A stretch of 64,000 bases of DNA from an uncultured Bacteroides sp. (GCA_902168185.1 CABHOV010000041.1:186001-250000), one strand, 5' to 3'; shown: positions 34,708 through 43,957, numbered from the stretch's first letter. A program made the numbers and translations. Notes: a model not told the origin generated them from the sequence alone.

Positions 34708-35946
34708 TTATGCCGTGGCTTTATAATACATAACGTTGGCATTGGTTTCTTTCAAAATGTCGTTTGCTACACGCTTGACATCAGCTACCGTTACTGCATT
34801 AATTTGATTTCCTTCTTCGTTCACCAGGTTTGCATCACCTGATAGTTTTGAGAAGGCCAGGTTCATCGCACGGTTCATTACTTCCATTTCACCAAACTCA
34901 AGCGTAGACTCTGCTTGATTTTTAACTTTTTCAAGTTCAGCTTCAGCCACTCCGTTGGTTACTACTTGCTGTAATATAGTGTCCACTTCCTGCTCTGCAT
35001 GCTCTAATGATATACCTTCTTTCAGACGGCCACTGATCACCAGTAAGCCCGGATCAACTGTTCCCATCACAAAAGAAGATATAGAAGTAAAGATCTCTTT
35101 CTCCTTTACAAGTTGTTGATATAGTCTGCTGGATTGACCACGACTTAAAATATCGCTGAGTAAATCTATAGCATAATAATCTTTATGGAAACGACCCGGC
35201 ATGTGCCATGCTTTATAAAAAGCATTCGCGGGTACTTTTGCTTCTACTTCCAACGTGCGCTTCGCGTTTTGAGGAGGTTCCGGCAAAAGATTACGTGTCC
35301 TCAATTTTCCTGCAGGTATAGGGCCAAACCATTTTTCGGAAAGTTCCTTTACCTGTTGCAACGTTACGTGCCCTGCAACAACCAGTATAGCATTGCTAGG
35401 TATATAATGACTGAAGAAGAAATTCTTTACATCTTCCATCGTGGCATTTTCAATGTGGCTGATCTCTTTGCCAATCGTTGCCCATTGATAAGAATGTTGC
35501 TGGTATGCAAGCGGCCGTAACCGGAGCCATACATCTCCATACGGTTGATTGAGATAACGCTGTTTGAATTCTTCGATCACAACTTTACGTTGTACTTCAA
35601 GAACCTTTGGATCGAATGAAAGACTGAGCATGCGATCGCTCTCAAGCCAAAAGCCTGTCTCAAGATTTGCCGCAGGAAGCGTGAGGTAGTAATTGGTAAT
35701 ATCAGTATTGGTGAACGCATTATTCTCACCACCCACGCGCTGCAACGGTTCGTCATAGCTTGGTATGTTTACCGAGCCGCCAAACATTAAATGTTCGAAG
35801 AGGTGAGCGAAGCCGGTTTTATCGGGATGTTCATCGCGTGAACCAACATCGTATAAAATATTCATTACGGCAATCTGCACCGTAGGGTCTTCATGCACGA
35901 TTACGCGTAAGCCGTTTTCTAATGTAAATTCCTGAAAGTTGATCAT
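34708..35946 (-). CDS. M16-family zinc metallopeptidase (single-subunit pitrilysin-like)
   Basis: This 412-residue protein has an inverted zinc motif, H48-x-x-E51-H52 (FAHLFEHLMFGGSVN), with the third ligand Glu in VVIEEFKQRYLNQPYGD, about 75 residues on. The second half has the noncatalytic M16 fold (LLSDILSRGQSSRLYQQLV). Many M16 proteins work as catalytic plus inactive pairs, yet I see no partner gene here. No signal peptide is visible, so it should act in the cytoplasm, or be exported by another route. It lies 54 bases downstream of a large sensor kinase and upstream of an ABC exporter. Confidence 0.92.
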   Translation of the reverse strand: MINFQEFTLENGLRVIVHEDPTVQIAVMNILYDVGSRDEHPDKTGFAHLFEHLMFGGSVNIPSYDEPLQRVGGENNAFTNTDITNYYLTLPAANLETGFWLESDRMLSLSFDPKVLEVQRKVVIEEFKQRYLNQPYGDVWLRLRPLAYQQHSYQWATIGKEISHIENATMEDVKNFFFSHYIPSNAILVVAGHVTLQQVKELSEKWFGPIPAGKLRTRNLLPEPPQNAKRTLEVEAKVPANAFYKAWHMPGRFHKDYYAIDLLSDILSRGQSSRLYQQLVKEKEIFTSISSFVMGTVDPGLLVISGRLKEGISLEHAEQEVDTILQQVVTNGVAEAELEKVKNQAESTLEFGEMEVMNRAMNLAFSKLSGDANLVNEEGNQINAVTVADVKRVANDILKETNANVMYYKATA

Positions 35947-36000
35947 GTGGCGTCAAAAATAACAAAGATCAACGGATTTGATAACGATAAAGTTAGGGCA

Positions 36001-39000
36001 CTATTCTTCCACAGTTTGAATGGGAAGTGAAATGATAAACGTGGTTCCTTCCCGTACCCTGGACGTTGCTTCTACAAAACCACCCAGCTTGGTTACCGAT
36101 TCTTTTAAAATATACAAGCCAAGTCCTGAACCCTGTGCATCTTCGCTGGCGCGGTAGAACATGTCAAAAATATGGGCAAGGTGTTCTTCTTCTATCCCGA
36201 TTCCGTTGTCTTCTATGGTAATACTATAGTGTGTTGACGAACATGTTAATGCTATACTTACAAAAGGTTTGCGATCTGCGCCTGGCCAATAAAATTTAAT
36301 AGCATTGGAGATAAGATTGTTGAGTATAATTTTTAAACGTGTTACATCCGATACCATGTCACGCGTAGTGCTGTCATCGATCATAAACAAGATCTTGTTA
36401 TAGCTTGGTGCATATTGATGATCGCGTAAAATATTCTGCACAAAACTTTTAAAGTTGAAACGTTCAAGCTTAATAGGCATGCGTGAGTTTCGTGAGTAGC
36501 TCACTACTTCTTCGATAAACTCTTCCAGCTTCCGCACGCTGTTTTCCATCATCGATAAGTATGTCTCATGACTTTCAAGCGATGCGTCAAGTCGTGCGAC
36601 CATAATGAGTCCGAGGATGGATTTTAAAGGCGCACTCAGATCATGAGACGCACTATATACAAAGCGATCCAGTTCAGAATTTCGTTGTGTTAATTCTTCA
36701 TTGGCCTTTTGCAGATCGTGTGTACGCTCGGTAACCAACTGCTGCAAATACATTCTTCTTTTTCTCATAAAGTAAGAGCTGATAAAAAAGGTAATCCAGG
36801 CGATTAACAACGCTGCGAGAACGGCACCGAAAATAAAATTGTTACCAAGCCAGTAAGGCTTGCCTATAGCGATAATAAATTCTGAGGGTTCACTCCATCC
36901 GAGCCCTATATTTTTTCGCGCCCGAACATATAGTATATGTTTTCCAAAGGAAAGATCCGAGAGGCTTAGTTCATTCGACTCCAGTGTATGCCATATAGTT
37001 TCGTCATCGATCCGATATTGCAGTGTGATCTTGTTTTCCGGAAATGTTATAGGGGAGAATTGTAAATTAATGAATGAGCCATAGGGAGCATCAAGGCCTT
37101 TCACATATTGCTTACGATCTCCATTTACCTGAGCACCGACACAATAAGGTTTTAGTGTTGGTGTATTTCCGAGGATGGATTTCACAGACAGCGCCACGCC
37201 AAATGAAGTGCCGACCCAAATGCGTTTTTCATGATCGATGTGTACACCACGCACCGTGATTGTGTTGGAAGGAAGCCCGGCATTTTCATCGTATAGCCAG
37301 TACTCACCGGTAACAACATCGTAGCGTACCAACCCGAATGAATTCGCGAAGAGTATATTTCGGTCATCCATTACTTCAACCGAACTCACGGAAACAAAAG
37401 AGAGCGACTCTCCAAGATCAATGCGTTTTATAGTTTCATGATCGTAGCGGAGTAATCCTTCTGTAGAAGCTATCCATAGCACATCGTTATGAACGGCGAT
37501 ATCACGAATGTTAAGATCCGAAACAGTTTTGAAATCAATGGGAAGGCTTACGTTTTTAAACTCTTCAGACTCATTCTCTTTTAAAAATAAGTAACTGCTT
37601 TCACCATTGGAACCTACATATATACCGCGTGGTCCTTCACGCACAACATTCACTTCGCTTTGTTTGCCGAGGGGTACTTTATAATACTTCAGCGCAAATT
37701 CATCGGTGATCACTTTTAACGTTTGACTTCTCGCCTGACTAAGCCATACATTTTGATGCGAATCAAGGAGCAGATCATGAACGAAATTTCCATCTTTCGA
37801 AAAATTCCATTGTCGCTTTAACGCACCGCCCTGAAACAGGAATACGTCAAAGGCTGAGCTTGCCCACAAACCCTGTTTGCCAAATTGTAATGACTGAAAG
37901 TAACTATTGTTGTCGCTATATATTTCACGCCTTTCCCACGATGCACCTTGTCGCGTCTCTCTGAGTTCGACAAGCGATTCTTTATAGCAGTAATACGTTA
38001 TATTCTTTTCAGCGTCATGAACAATGTCTTCAATGAAATGAGACTCGGAGTTGAGGTCGGGCAAGATGAATTGTTTCTTCTGTGCCATTACAAGTCCTTT
38101 ATCTGAGGAAACCCAAATGTCTCCTTCTTTGCTCATGTACGAACTGTTGATGCCATTGAAGTTGAAGAGAAGAGCCTCCATCTGATTTAAGGCGCTGTCA
38201 GGATGCCAATGGTATAGATCCTGACCATAGGTACTGATCCATAAACTTGAATCAGGAGCAAGGATCAGGTGTGATGCTTTCGCAATGGGTGACTCTCTTT
38301 TAACTTCTGATATCTGGTCCGATTCAAGAGTCGCTTTATATAGTCCGTCCAAAGCAGCAATCCATAATCGGCCCCTTTCAAAAAGTACGTGACTAATCCC
38401 GTAAGGAAGAGAAAGCTTCAATTGAAGAAAGCTGCGTGTAGCCCGGTCGTAGCGATATACTTTTCCCTGGTAGGAAGTTGTATAGAGATTGCCTGAATCG
38501 TCTTCGAAGAAATTGAAAGAGCGCACAAATACAGGCGAACGATTTGCCGTACCAAAATCATAGCGATTAAAAGATTGCCCGTTGTATGCTACTACGGATT
38601 GAGGTTCACCAACCCAGATCAATCCATCCTTGTCTTCATAAATTGACTTTGCATACCAGATGGTTGTATCGGTAGGTGTACGCGCGCCTTTAATCAATGA
38701 TTTAAAAAAAACGGTATCAATCAGATTCTGAATCTCAATTACATCAAGGTCGCCAATGGCAAGCAGGCGGCCATCGTGCGTGTTTAATAACCCTTTGGTA
38801 TACTGACTGAGAAAGGCAGATTTATAGGTATGAAATTGAATGCCGTCATATTTCACAAGACCATCATCGGTTGCTATCCAGAAAAAACCCAATGAATCCT
38901 GGGCAACAGCTTTGATTACATCACTGGGTAATCCATCCTCTACGCGATATTGTTGAAAACGATACTCCTGCCCTTGTATAATGCTGGTGAGCAAGCAACC

Positions 39001-39024
39001 GATAATCAACAAACAATACCTCAT
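36001..39024 (-). CDS. Propeller-type periplasmic sensor histidine kinase
   Basis: The 1007-residue protein has a signal peptide (MRYCLLIIGCLLTSIIQG), a long periplasmic two-component propeller region (about 20-640) with repeated blades such as DSLGFFWIATDDGLVKYDG and DHEKRIWVGTSFGVALSV, then a Y_Y_Y-like beta domain, one membrane helix (about 730-753), a coiled coil and a kinase core. The phosphorylated His is H794 in YSASHDLSAPLKSILG. The ATPase shows NLISNAIKF, IEDNGIGI and GSGLGLYILKESV. Unlike classical hybrids it has no receiver or AraC domain, so it needs a separate response regulator, not adjacent here. The ligand is unknown. Confidence 0.93.
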   Translation of the reverse strand: MRYCLLIIGCLLTSIIQGQEYRFQQYRVEDGLPSDVIKAVAQDSLGFFWIATDDGLVKYDGIQFHTYKSAFLSQYTKGLLNTHDGRLLAIGDLDVIEIQNLIDTVFFKSLIKGARTPTDTTIWYAKSIYEDKDGLIWVGEPQSVVAYNGQSFNRYDFGTANRSPVFVRSFNFFEDDSGNLYTTSYQGKVYRYDRATRSFLQLKLSLPYGISHVLFERGRLWIAALDGLYKATLESDQISEVKRESPIAKASHLILAPDSSLWISTYGQDLYHWHPDSALNQMEALLFNFNGINSSYMSKEGDIWVSSDKGLVMAQKKQFILPDLNSESHFIEDIVHDAEKNITYYCYKESLVELRETRQGASWERREIYSDNNSYFQSLQFGKQGLWASSAFDVFLFQGGALKRQWNFSKDGNFVHDLLLDSHQNVWLSQARSQTLKVITDEFALKYYKVPLGKQSEVNVVREGPRGIYVGSNGESSYLFLKENESEEFKNVSLPIDFKTVSDLNIRDIAVHNDVLWIASTEGLLRYDHETIKRIDLGESLSFVSVSSVEVMDDRNILFANSFGLVRYDVVTGEYWLYDENAGLPSNTITVRGVHIDHEKRIWVGTSFGVALSVKSILGNTPTLKPYCVGAQVNGDRKQYVKGLDAPYGSFINLQFSPITFPENKITLQYRIDDETIWHTLESNELSLSDLSFGKHILYVRARKNIGLGWSEPSEFIIAIGKPYWLGNNFIFGAVLAALLIAWITFFISSYFMRKRRMYLQQLVTERTHDLQKANEELTQRNSELDRFVYSASHDLSAPLKSILGLIMVARLDASLESHETYLSMMENSVRKLEEFIEEVVSYSRNSRMPIKLERFNFKSFVQNILRDHQYAPSYNKILFMIDDSTTRDMVSDVTRLKIILNNLISNAIKFYWPGADRKPFVSIALTCSSTHYSITIEDNGIGIEEEHLAHIFDMFYRASEDAQGSGLGLYILKESVTKLGGFVEATSRVREGTTFIISLPIQTVEE

Positions 39025-39122
39025 TACCTACAGATGAACGATAAAGATAATAGAGTTTTTGGACAGCGAAAGTGATTATGTATTAAGAATTTATGGAATC
39101 TCACGAAAGTGAAAAACTCGCT

Positions 39123-39130
39123 TAACTTTG
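39123..39130 (+). promoter_or_regulatory. Candidate -7 element of the E1 dehydrogenase gene
   Basis: TAACTTTG is an exact TAnnTTTG match 19 bases upstream of the ATG at 39150. No TTG stands at -33, so support is partial. Confidence 0.35.
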
Positions 39131-39149
39131 CCCGATATTAAATGCCCGT

Positions 39150-41129
39150 ATGAAGTTTATCCGAAAGAACTACACAGACGACATCCTCAGAAAGTTATAC
39201 GAGTCTTTATTGTTCCCGAGAATGATCGAGGAGAAGATGCTTATTCTGCTTCGACAAAATAAAATCAGCAAGTGGTTTAGTGGTATAGGGCAGGAAGCAA
39301 TATCGGTGGGAATTACACAAGCACTTCATCCGGAAGAATATATTTTGCCGATGCACCGTAACCTAGGTGTATTTACCGGTCGCGATATACCATTCGAAAA
39401 ACTTTTTGCACAATGGCAAGGAACGATGGCGGGCTTTACCAAAGGGAGAGACCGCTCGTTTCACTTTGGTACCAATGAACATCACATTGTTGGTATGATC
39501 TCGCACCTGGGTCCACAAAATGGTGTAGCCGATGGTATTGCGCTGGCCACTAAATTAAAAAGAGAGAACAAAGTAACCGTTGTGTTTAACGGTGATGGCG
39601 GAACAAGCCAGGGCGATTTTCATGAAGCTATCAACGTGGCGGCCGTGTGGGATCTGCCCGTTATTTTCGTTGTTGAAAATAACGGATATGGATTGTCAAC
39701 ACCCAGCAGTGAACAATTCCGTTGCAAGAATTTCATCGACAAAGCGATTGGCTATGGTATAGAAGGCATACAGGTAGATGGTAACAACGTCCTTGAAGTA
39801 TATGATACAGTATTATCGATAGCAGAAAAACTTCGCGAAAACCCTCGCCCGATTTTATTGGAATGTATAACCTTCAGAATGCGTGGTCATGAAGAAGCCT
39901 CCGGCACAAAGTATGTCCCGAAAGAATTAATGGACACCTGGGCAAAGAAAGATCCTGTAGAGAACTTTGAAAAATACCTGGTAGAGCAAGGCGTTATCGA
40001 TGCTATATATATAGAACAAACGCGGAAGAAATTTAAAAAAGAAATTGAAGAAGGCCTGGAGGTTGCTTTTCAGGAGACACATCCACAACCTGATACAGAA
40101 CGCGAACTAAACGATGTATATACACCGTTTACGCAAACTATCGTTCAACCATCTACAGAAGAAAAATCAGAGAAGCGTTTCATTGATGCGATCAGCGATG
40201 GCTTACGACAAAGTATGGAGCGCTTCGACAACCTGGTGTTGATGGGACAAGATATAGCAGAGTATGGTGGTGTGTTTAAAATAACGGAAGGCTTCGTTGA
40301 AAAATTTGGAAAAGGCAGGGTAAGAAATACACCCTTGTGTGAAGCTGCTATAGTTGGTACAGCGTTGGGTTTATCTGTGAAGGGCATGAAGTCGATGGTG
40401 GAAATGCAGTTCGCGGATTTTGTTACCGAAGGTTTTAATCAGATCGTAAATAACCTGGCAAAAACACATTGGCGCTGGGGCCAGTCGGCAGATGTAGTAG
40501 TGCGTATGCCTACAGGCGCAGGTACCGCTGCCGGTCCATTTCATTCTCAAAGTAATGAAGCGTGGTTCTTCCATACTCCAGGATTAAAGATTGTATATCC
40601 ATCGAATCCGTATGACGCGAAAGGATTGCTATGTGCTGCACTCGAAGATCCGAATCCGGTAATGTACTTTGAGCATAAACTCTTGTACCGAACGTTGAAG
40701 GATTTAATACCGGACGATTATTATACCATCGAGATTGGTAAAGCAAAACTTATTCGTGAAGGCGAATCTCTATCCATCATTACTTACGGCATGGGTGTAC
40801 ATTGGGCCACAGAAATTATGGATACACTTCCGGAGGTAAAAGCAGATATAGTAGACCTGCGAACATTGTTGCCGTGGGATAAAGATGCCGTACTGGAAAC
40901 GGTGAAGAAGACAAACCGCGTACTTGTGCTGCATGAAGATACTCTTACGGGTGGTGTGGGTGCCGAGATTGCCGCGTGGATCAGCGAGCATTGTTTTCAA
41001 TACCTCGATGCTCCGGTAATGAGAGAAGCCAGTCTCGATACAGCGATTCCGTTCGCGCCTACGTTGGAGCAGAACTTCTTGCCTAAGATCAGATTGAAAA
41101 ATAAAATTGAAGAATTGCTGAAATACTGA
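39150..41129 (+). CDS. 2-oxoacid dehydrogenase E1, alpha-beta fusion
   Basis: E1 of the branched-chain or pyruvate dehydrogenase complexes decarboxylates a 2-oxoacid using thiamine diphosphate. The 659-residue protein joins both subunits. The alpha part (about 1-320) has FNGDGGTSQGDFHEAINVAA, VVENNGYGLSTP and ITFRMRGHEEASGTKY. The beta part (about 345-659) has LMGQDIAEYGGVFKITEGF, NTPLCEAAIVGTALGLSVKG and LVLHEDTLTGGVGAEIAAW. This alpha-beta fusion is common in Bacteroidota and is often called a 2-oxoisovalerate dehydrogenase. E2 and E3 are not in this window. A strong terminator follows. Confidence 0.93.
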   Translation: MKFIRKNYTDDILRKLYESLLFPRMIEEKMLILLRQNKISKWFSGIGQEAISVGITQALHPEEYILPMHRNLGVFTGRDIPFEKLFAQWQGTMAGFTKGRDRSFHFGTNEHHIVGMISHLGPQNGVADGIALATKLKRENKVTVVFNGDGGTSQGDFHEAINVAAVWDLPVIFVVENNGYGLSTPSSEQFRCKNFIDKAIGYGIEGIQVDGNNVLEVYDTVLSIAEKLRENPRPILLECITFRMRGHEEASGTKYVPKELMDTWAKKDPVENFEKYLVEQGVIDAIYIEQTRKKFKKEIEEGLEVAFQETHPQPDTERELNDVYTPFTQTIVQPSTEEKSEKRFIDAISDGLRQSMERFDNLVLMGQDIAEYGGVFKITEGFVEKFGKGRVRNTPLCEAAIVGTALGLSVKGMKSMVEMQFADFVTEGFNQIVNNLAKTHWRWGQSADVVVRMPTGAGTAAGPFHSQSNEAWFFHTPGLKIVYPSNPYDAKGLLCAALEDPNPVMYFEHKLLYRTLKDLIPDDYYTIEIGKAKLIREGESLSIITYGMGVHWATEIMDTLPEVKADIVDLRTLLPWDKDAVLETVKKTNRVLVLHEDTLTGGVGAEIAAWISEHCFQYLDAPVMREASLDTAIPFAPTLEQNFLPKIRLKNKIEELLKY

Positions 41130-41177
41130 TAAGGTCCTTATTTTGACCTTCATAAAATTCAATAAAACGCTTTATCA

Positions 41178-41207
41178 TACGTTCTGAAAGGGAGAACGTA
41201 ATTTTTA
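41178..41207 (+). terminator. Rho-independent terminator after the E1 gene
   Basis: TACGTTCT (41178-41185) and AGAACGTA (41193-41200) form a perfect 8-bp stem with a 7-base GAAAGGG loop, followed directly by ATTTTTAATT. It ends E1 transcription 49 bases after the stop and separates it from the repeat-protein gene. Confidence 0.85.
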
Positions 41208-41263
41208 ATTATCTTAGCCTGTTTCTTTTCCATTTTTTGAACGCAAGAACCTACAATAGCATA

Positions 41264-43498
41264 ATGAGTTTTTCAACGATCGCGAAGTCGTTAGGTCTTG
41301 CTATAATTCTTTTTTTCCTGGCGCTTCCTGCTTTAGCACAAAATACAAAAGGTGACAGACCTCAATCATCGGGTGGAGGCACCAAGCGGGAAAACAGATT
41401 TAAGCTTTTTAAAAAGAAAAATCAGAGATCGAAAGCTCCCAGCTATGGTCGTTCCAAACCTAGAAGATCATCACGAGCAAGTACGGCCCGAAAAGAATCT
41501 AAGCCAGGTAAATCAATAGCGAATTTCCCACGAACAGAGTCTAAGCCAAGTAATAAGCAAAGAGCTTGGCGAGGTGATATAACCGGAAGACGCATTCGAA
41601 CAAAAGGTAAGGATAGTGCCGGAAGTGGCAGAAATGTATACCCGCAAAGCGGACGCTACTCGAATAGCAGACCAAGTGAAAGACAACGTGCTTGGCGCGG
41701 ATCGGCTTCTGGTTCACCTGTTCAAACACGAAGCCGAACTGGCAGTACGAAAAATGTATACTCTCAACGTTGGAAGTATGTACATAACCCTTCACGAACT
41801 CCGCAGACGAAACAACGCGCAGTTTCAAACCGCTCTACACTGGCTCGTCTAAATAGATTGCAAGGCAGCGCAGACGGCACACCTCCCCGGAGAAAAAGAA
41901 AAGTAGTTCCACGCTCAGCTTCACGTTCCTACATCGCACGAAGAAGCACAAATATATATGCAAGCTTCCCGCGCCCGAAGCGCAAACAGGAAAGAGCTTA
42001 TAAAGGAGATATATCAGGACGAAGACTGCGAACAAAGAATTATGAGACGCCACGGCCCGGTATAAGTTCTCCGGGATTTAAGCCGTATGCCGGAAGAAAG
42101 CGTGCAGGCGAAAGACCTTACCGAGGCCCTGCAGCAGGAAGCTACCGTTCGGCTACACGCACAAGACCTAAAGCATGGACAGGTGATATTACCGGAAGAA
42201 GAATTCGTGGAAGAAATTATACCAGTAAAAAACGAGTAGAGGGCACACCTTCTTTGCATCGTGGTACGCGCTCGGCCACCGGTTCATCGGGTATATTAGG
42301 GAAGCTTCCACCCAAGTCTCCGGGTATACGAGCAAGCCAAATGGGCCGGTATCAATTGAAATTAAGAGGCCGCAGATCTTCGGCTGGAGGAGGAAGTGTG
42401 AGCGGTAGATTATGGAATAACAAACAGTCCGCTATACCTACACGTCCTCCCGGTGCAAGATCGATGGGCATAGGAGCATTCTCCGGCAACATTAAACGTC
42501 AACGACCTTTAAAGGGCGGAGGAAGTGTGAGCGGAAAACTTTGGAACAATAAACAAACTGCTATACCTACACGTCCTCCTGGTGCGAGGTCGATGGGCAT
42601 CGGGCAATTCTCCGGCAACATTAAGCGCCAGCGACCATTGAAGGGCGGAGGAAGTGTGAGCGGAAAAATCTGGAATAATAAAGAGACCGCTATACCTGTA
42701 AGAATACCCGGTGCGAAATCTATGGGCATGCGCAATTTCTCCGGCAACATAAAAGTGGGCAGACCTCAAAAGGGTGGGGGAAGTGTGAGTGGTAAATTAT
42801 GGAATAATAAAGAGGCTGCAATTCAGACGAAAACGCCACCAGCATCTGCACGTAAAGTAGGTGGCTATCCTGGAAAGATAAAGATGTTCCAACTATATCC
42901 CGGATTTTCAGATCAAGGTGAAGAATTTACAGGGCACATCAAACGTCCACGATTCTGGAAAGACTATATCAAGAACCCGAAAGCCAACGAAGCGTCTATA
43001 AAGAAGAAGCGACCAAAGAGCGCAACGTATGCGGTAGGCGAACTGCAGATCAGAGTAAAGCAACGCCCGCATGACAAAAAGAAAAATGCCCCTGAAGATG
43101 CATTGCCTGGGTTGACGCCTACAAAAGAAACCACGAAGGCAAGTCAGTATGCGCGGGGTGTTCGCCGTACGTGGGACTATATCCACAATCCAAGTAGTGC
43201 AGAAGAAGCAAGAAAAGTCCGTGAACCTGGAAAAGCATTTGCGCGTGCTACAGATTACCAGGGCAACATTAAAATGCAAAAATTCAGATTCTTCGAGAAA
43301 AATCGCTCGTTACATCCGGATGCGAGATTTGTGAAGATCAATAAAAATAATGTTGATGGAGAACGTGATCTGCTCACGAACTTTAAGCTATGGTGGGCGC
43401 GTTTATTTAAGAAAGAAGAAACACAGCCAGATCACCTGAAGGATAAAGGGCATAAGCCACGTTATGACAAAGGTGAAAAGGGACTGTGGTATGAATGA
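41264..43498 (+). CDS. Large basic secreted repeat protein of unknown function
   Basis: From the ATG at 41264 the protein has 744 residues: a signal peptide (MSFSTIAKSLGLAIILF to ALAQ), then a very basic Arg/Lys/Gly/Ser sequence almost without acidic patches. It is made of two repeat types. Five A repeats (41.56-42.23 kb) follow the pattern AW(R/K)GDI(S/T)GRRIRTK. Four B repeats (42386-42901) are 43 residues each, GGGSVSGKLWNNKQTAIPTR to FSGNIKRQRPLK. The end has scattered (F/Y)xGxIK and WDYIHNP motifs. There is no Cys. I know no family name; similar proteins may exist in Cytophagales. It could bind a polyanion or surface polymer. ytxJ overlaps its stop. Confidence 0.75.
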   Translation: MSFSTIAKSLGLAIILFFLALPALAQNTKGDRPQSSGGGTKRENRFKLFKKKNQRSKAPSYGRSKPRRSSRASTARKESKPGKSIANFPRTESKPSNKQRAWRGDITGRRIRTKGKDSAGSGRNVYPQSGRYSNSRPSERQRAWRGSASGSPVQTRSRTGSTKNVYSQRWKYVHNPSRTPQTKQRAVSNRSTLARLNRLQGSADGTPPRRKRKVVPRSASRSYIARRSTNIYASFPRPKRKQERAYKGDISGRRLRTKNYETPRPGISSPGFKPYAGRKRAGERPYRGPAAGSYRSATRTRPKAWTGDITGRRIRGRNYTSKKRVEGTPSLHRGTRSATGSSGILGKLPPKSPGIRASQMGRYQLKLRGRRSSAGGGSVSGRLWNNKQSAIPTRPPGARSMGIGAFSGNIKRQRPLKGGGSVSGKLWNNKQTAIPTRPPGARSMGIGQFSGNIKRQRPLKGGGSVSGKIWNNKETAIPVRIPGAKSMGMRNFSGNIKVGRPQKGGGSVSGKLWNNKEAAIQTKTPPASARKVGGYPGKIKMFQLYPGFSDQGEEFTGHIKRPRFWKDYIKNPKANEASIKKKRPKSATYAVGELQIRVKQRPHDKKKNAPEDALPGLTPTKETTKASQYARGVRRTWDYIHNPSSAEEARKVREPGKAFARATDYQGNIKMQKFRFFEKNRSLHPDARFVKINKNNVDGERDLLTNFKLWWARLFKKEETQPDHLKDKGHKPRYDKGEKGLWYE
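42386..42901 (+). repeat. Four in-frame 129-bp tandem repeats inside the basic repeat protein gene
   Basis: The units begin at 42386, 42515, 42644 and 42773, each exactly 129 bases (43 codons). The word GGAAGTGTGAG recurs at the same phase in each. Units 1 and 2 are nearly identical in protein sequence, unit 3 is diverged and unit 4 loses the second half of the motif. This is coding repetition, open to unit gain or loss by recombination. Confidence 0.95.
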
Positions 43499-43848
43499 GG
43501 AAGCTTATGAACTGGAATGAACTAAACACTGTGAGTCAACTCGAGCAGATCCGGGAAGAATCAAAAGAAAAACCTGTTGTAATTTTTAAGCATAGTACAC
43601 GTTGCTCCACCAGTCGTATGGTGCTGGACAGGTTAGAGCGTAATTGGAAACCAGAAGAACTTGGTCATGTTAAAGCATACTTCCTGGATCTAATTTCCTA
43701 TCGGGAAGTATCAAATCAGATTGCAGAGCAATTCGACATTGAGCATGAATCCCCTCAATTGCTAATTATATCCGATGGTAAAGCTGTTTATGATCGCTCG
43801 CATTTGGGAATAGATTATCACCAGATTCGCGAAGAGCTCAAGAACTAA
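43495..43848 (+). CDS. ytxJ: Bacillithiol-system redox protein YtxJ
   Basis: The 117-residue protein is a thioredoxin-like single-Cys protein. The N-terminal VVIFKHSTRCSTSRMVLDRL carries the active Cys (residue 37), and LISYREVSNQIAEQFDIEHE with SPQLLIISDGKAVYDRSHL forms the rest of the fold, both diagnostic of YtxJ (monothiol bacilliredoxin). It should reduce mixed disulfides between proteins and bacillithiol. The ATG at 43495 overlaps the stop of the repeat-protein gene; the ATG at 43507 is an alternative start four codons later. The overlap suggests joint transcription with a gene that has no Cys, so a direct functional link is doubtful. Confidence 0.92.
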   Translation: MRKLMNWNELNTVSQLEQIREESKEKPVVIFKHSTRCSTSRMVLDRLERNWKPEELGHVKAYFLDLISYREVSNQIAEQFDIEHESPQLLIISDGKAVYDRSHLGIDYHQIREELKN

Positions 43849-43933
43849 ACTTCGTTTGAGTAAAAGATTCCGGGGTTTTACGTTTAAAACTCTTCCCGAT
43901 GGCCGAATTCTTAAAATAAATCGAGCGGACAAA

Positions 43934-43957
43934 AATCCTGTGAATAACTTCAGGATT
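43934..43957. repeat. Perfect inverted repeat between ytxJ and the next gene
   Basis: AATCCTG (43934-43940) and CAGGATT (43951-43957) are a perfect 7-bp inverted repeat around 10 bases. On the minus strand the stem runs into TTTTT. It stands 54 bases upstream of the ATG at 44012 and could be an operator or a weak terminator hairpin. Confidence 0.45.

Noticed and set aside
42386-42901. Regular repeats as a possible CRISPR-like array
   Set aside because: The 129-bp units are in-frame coding repeats with no unique spacers of 30-40 bases, and no cas genes are present.
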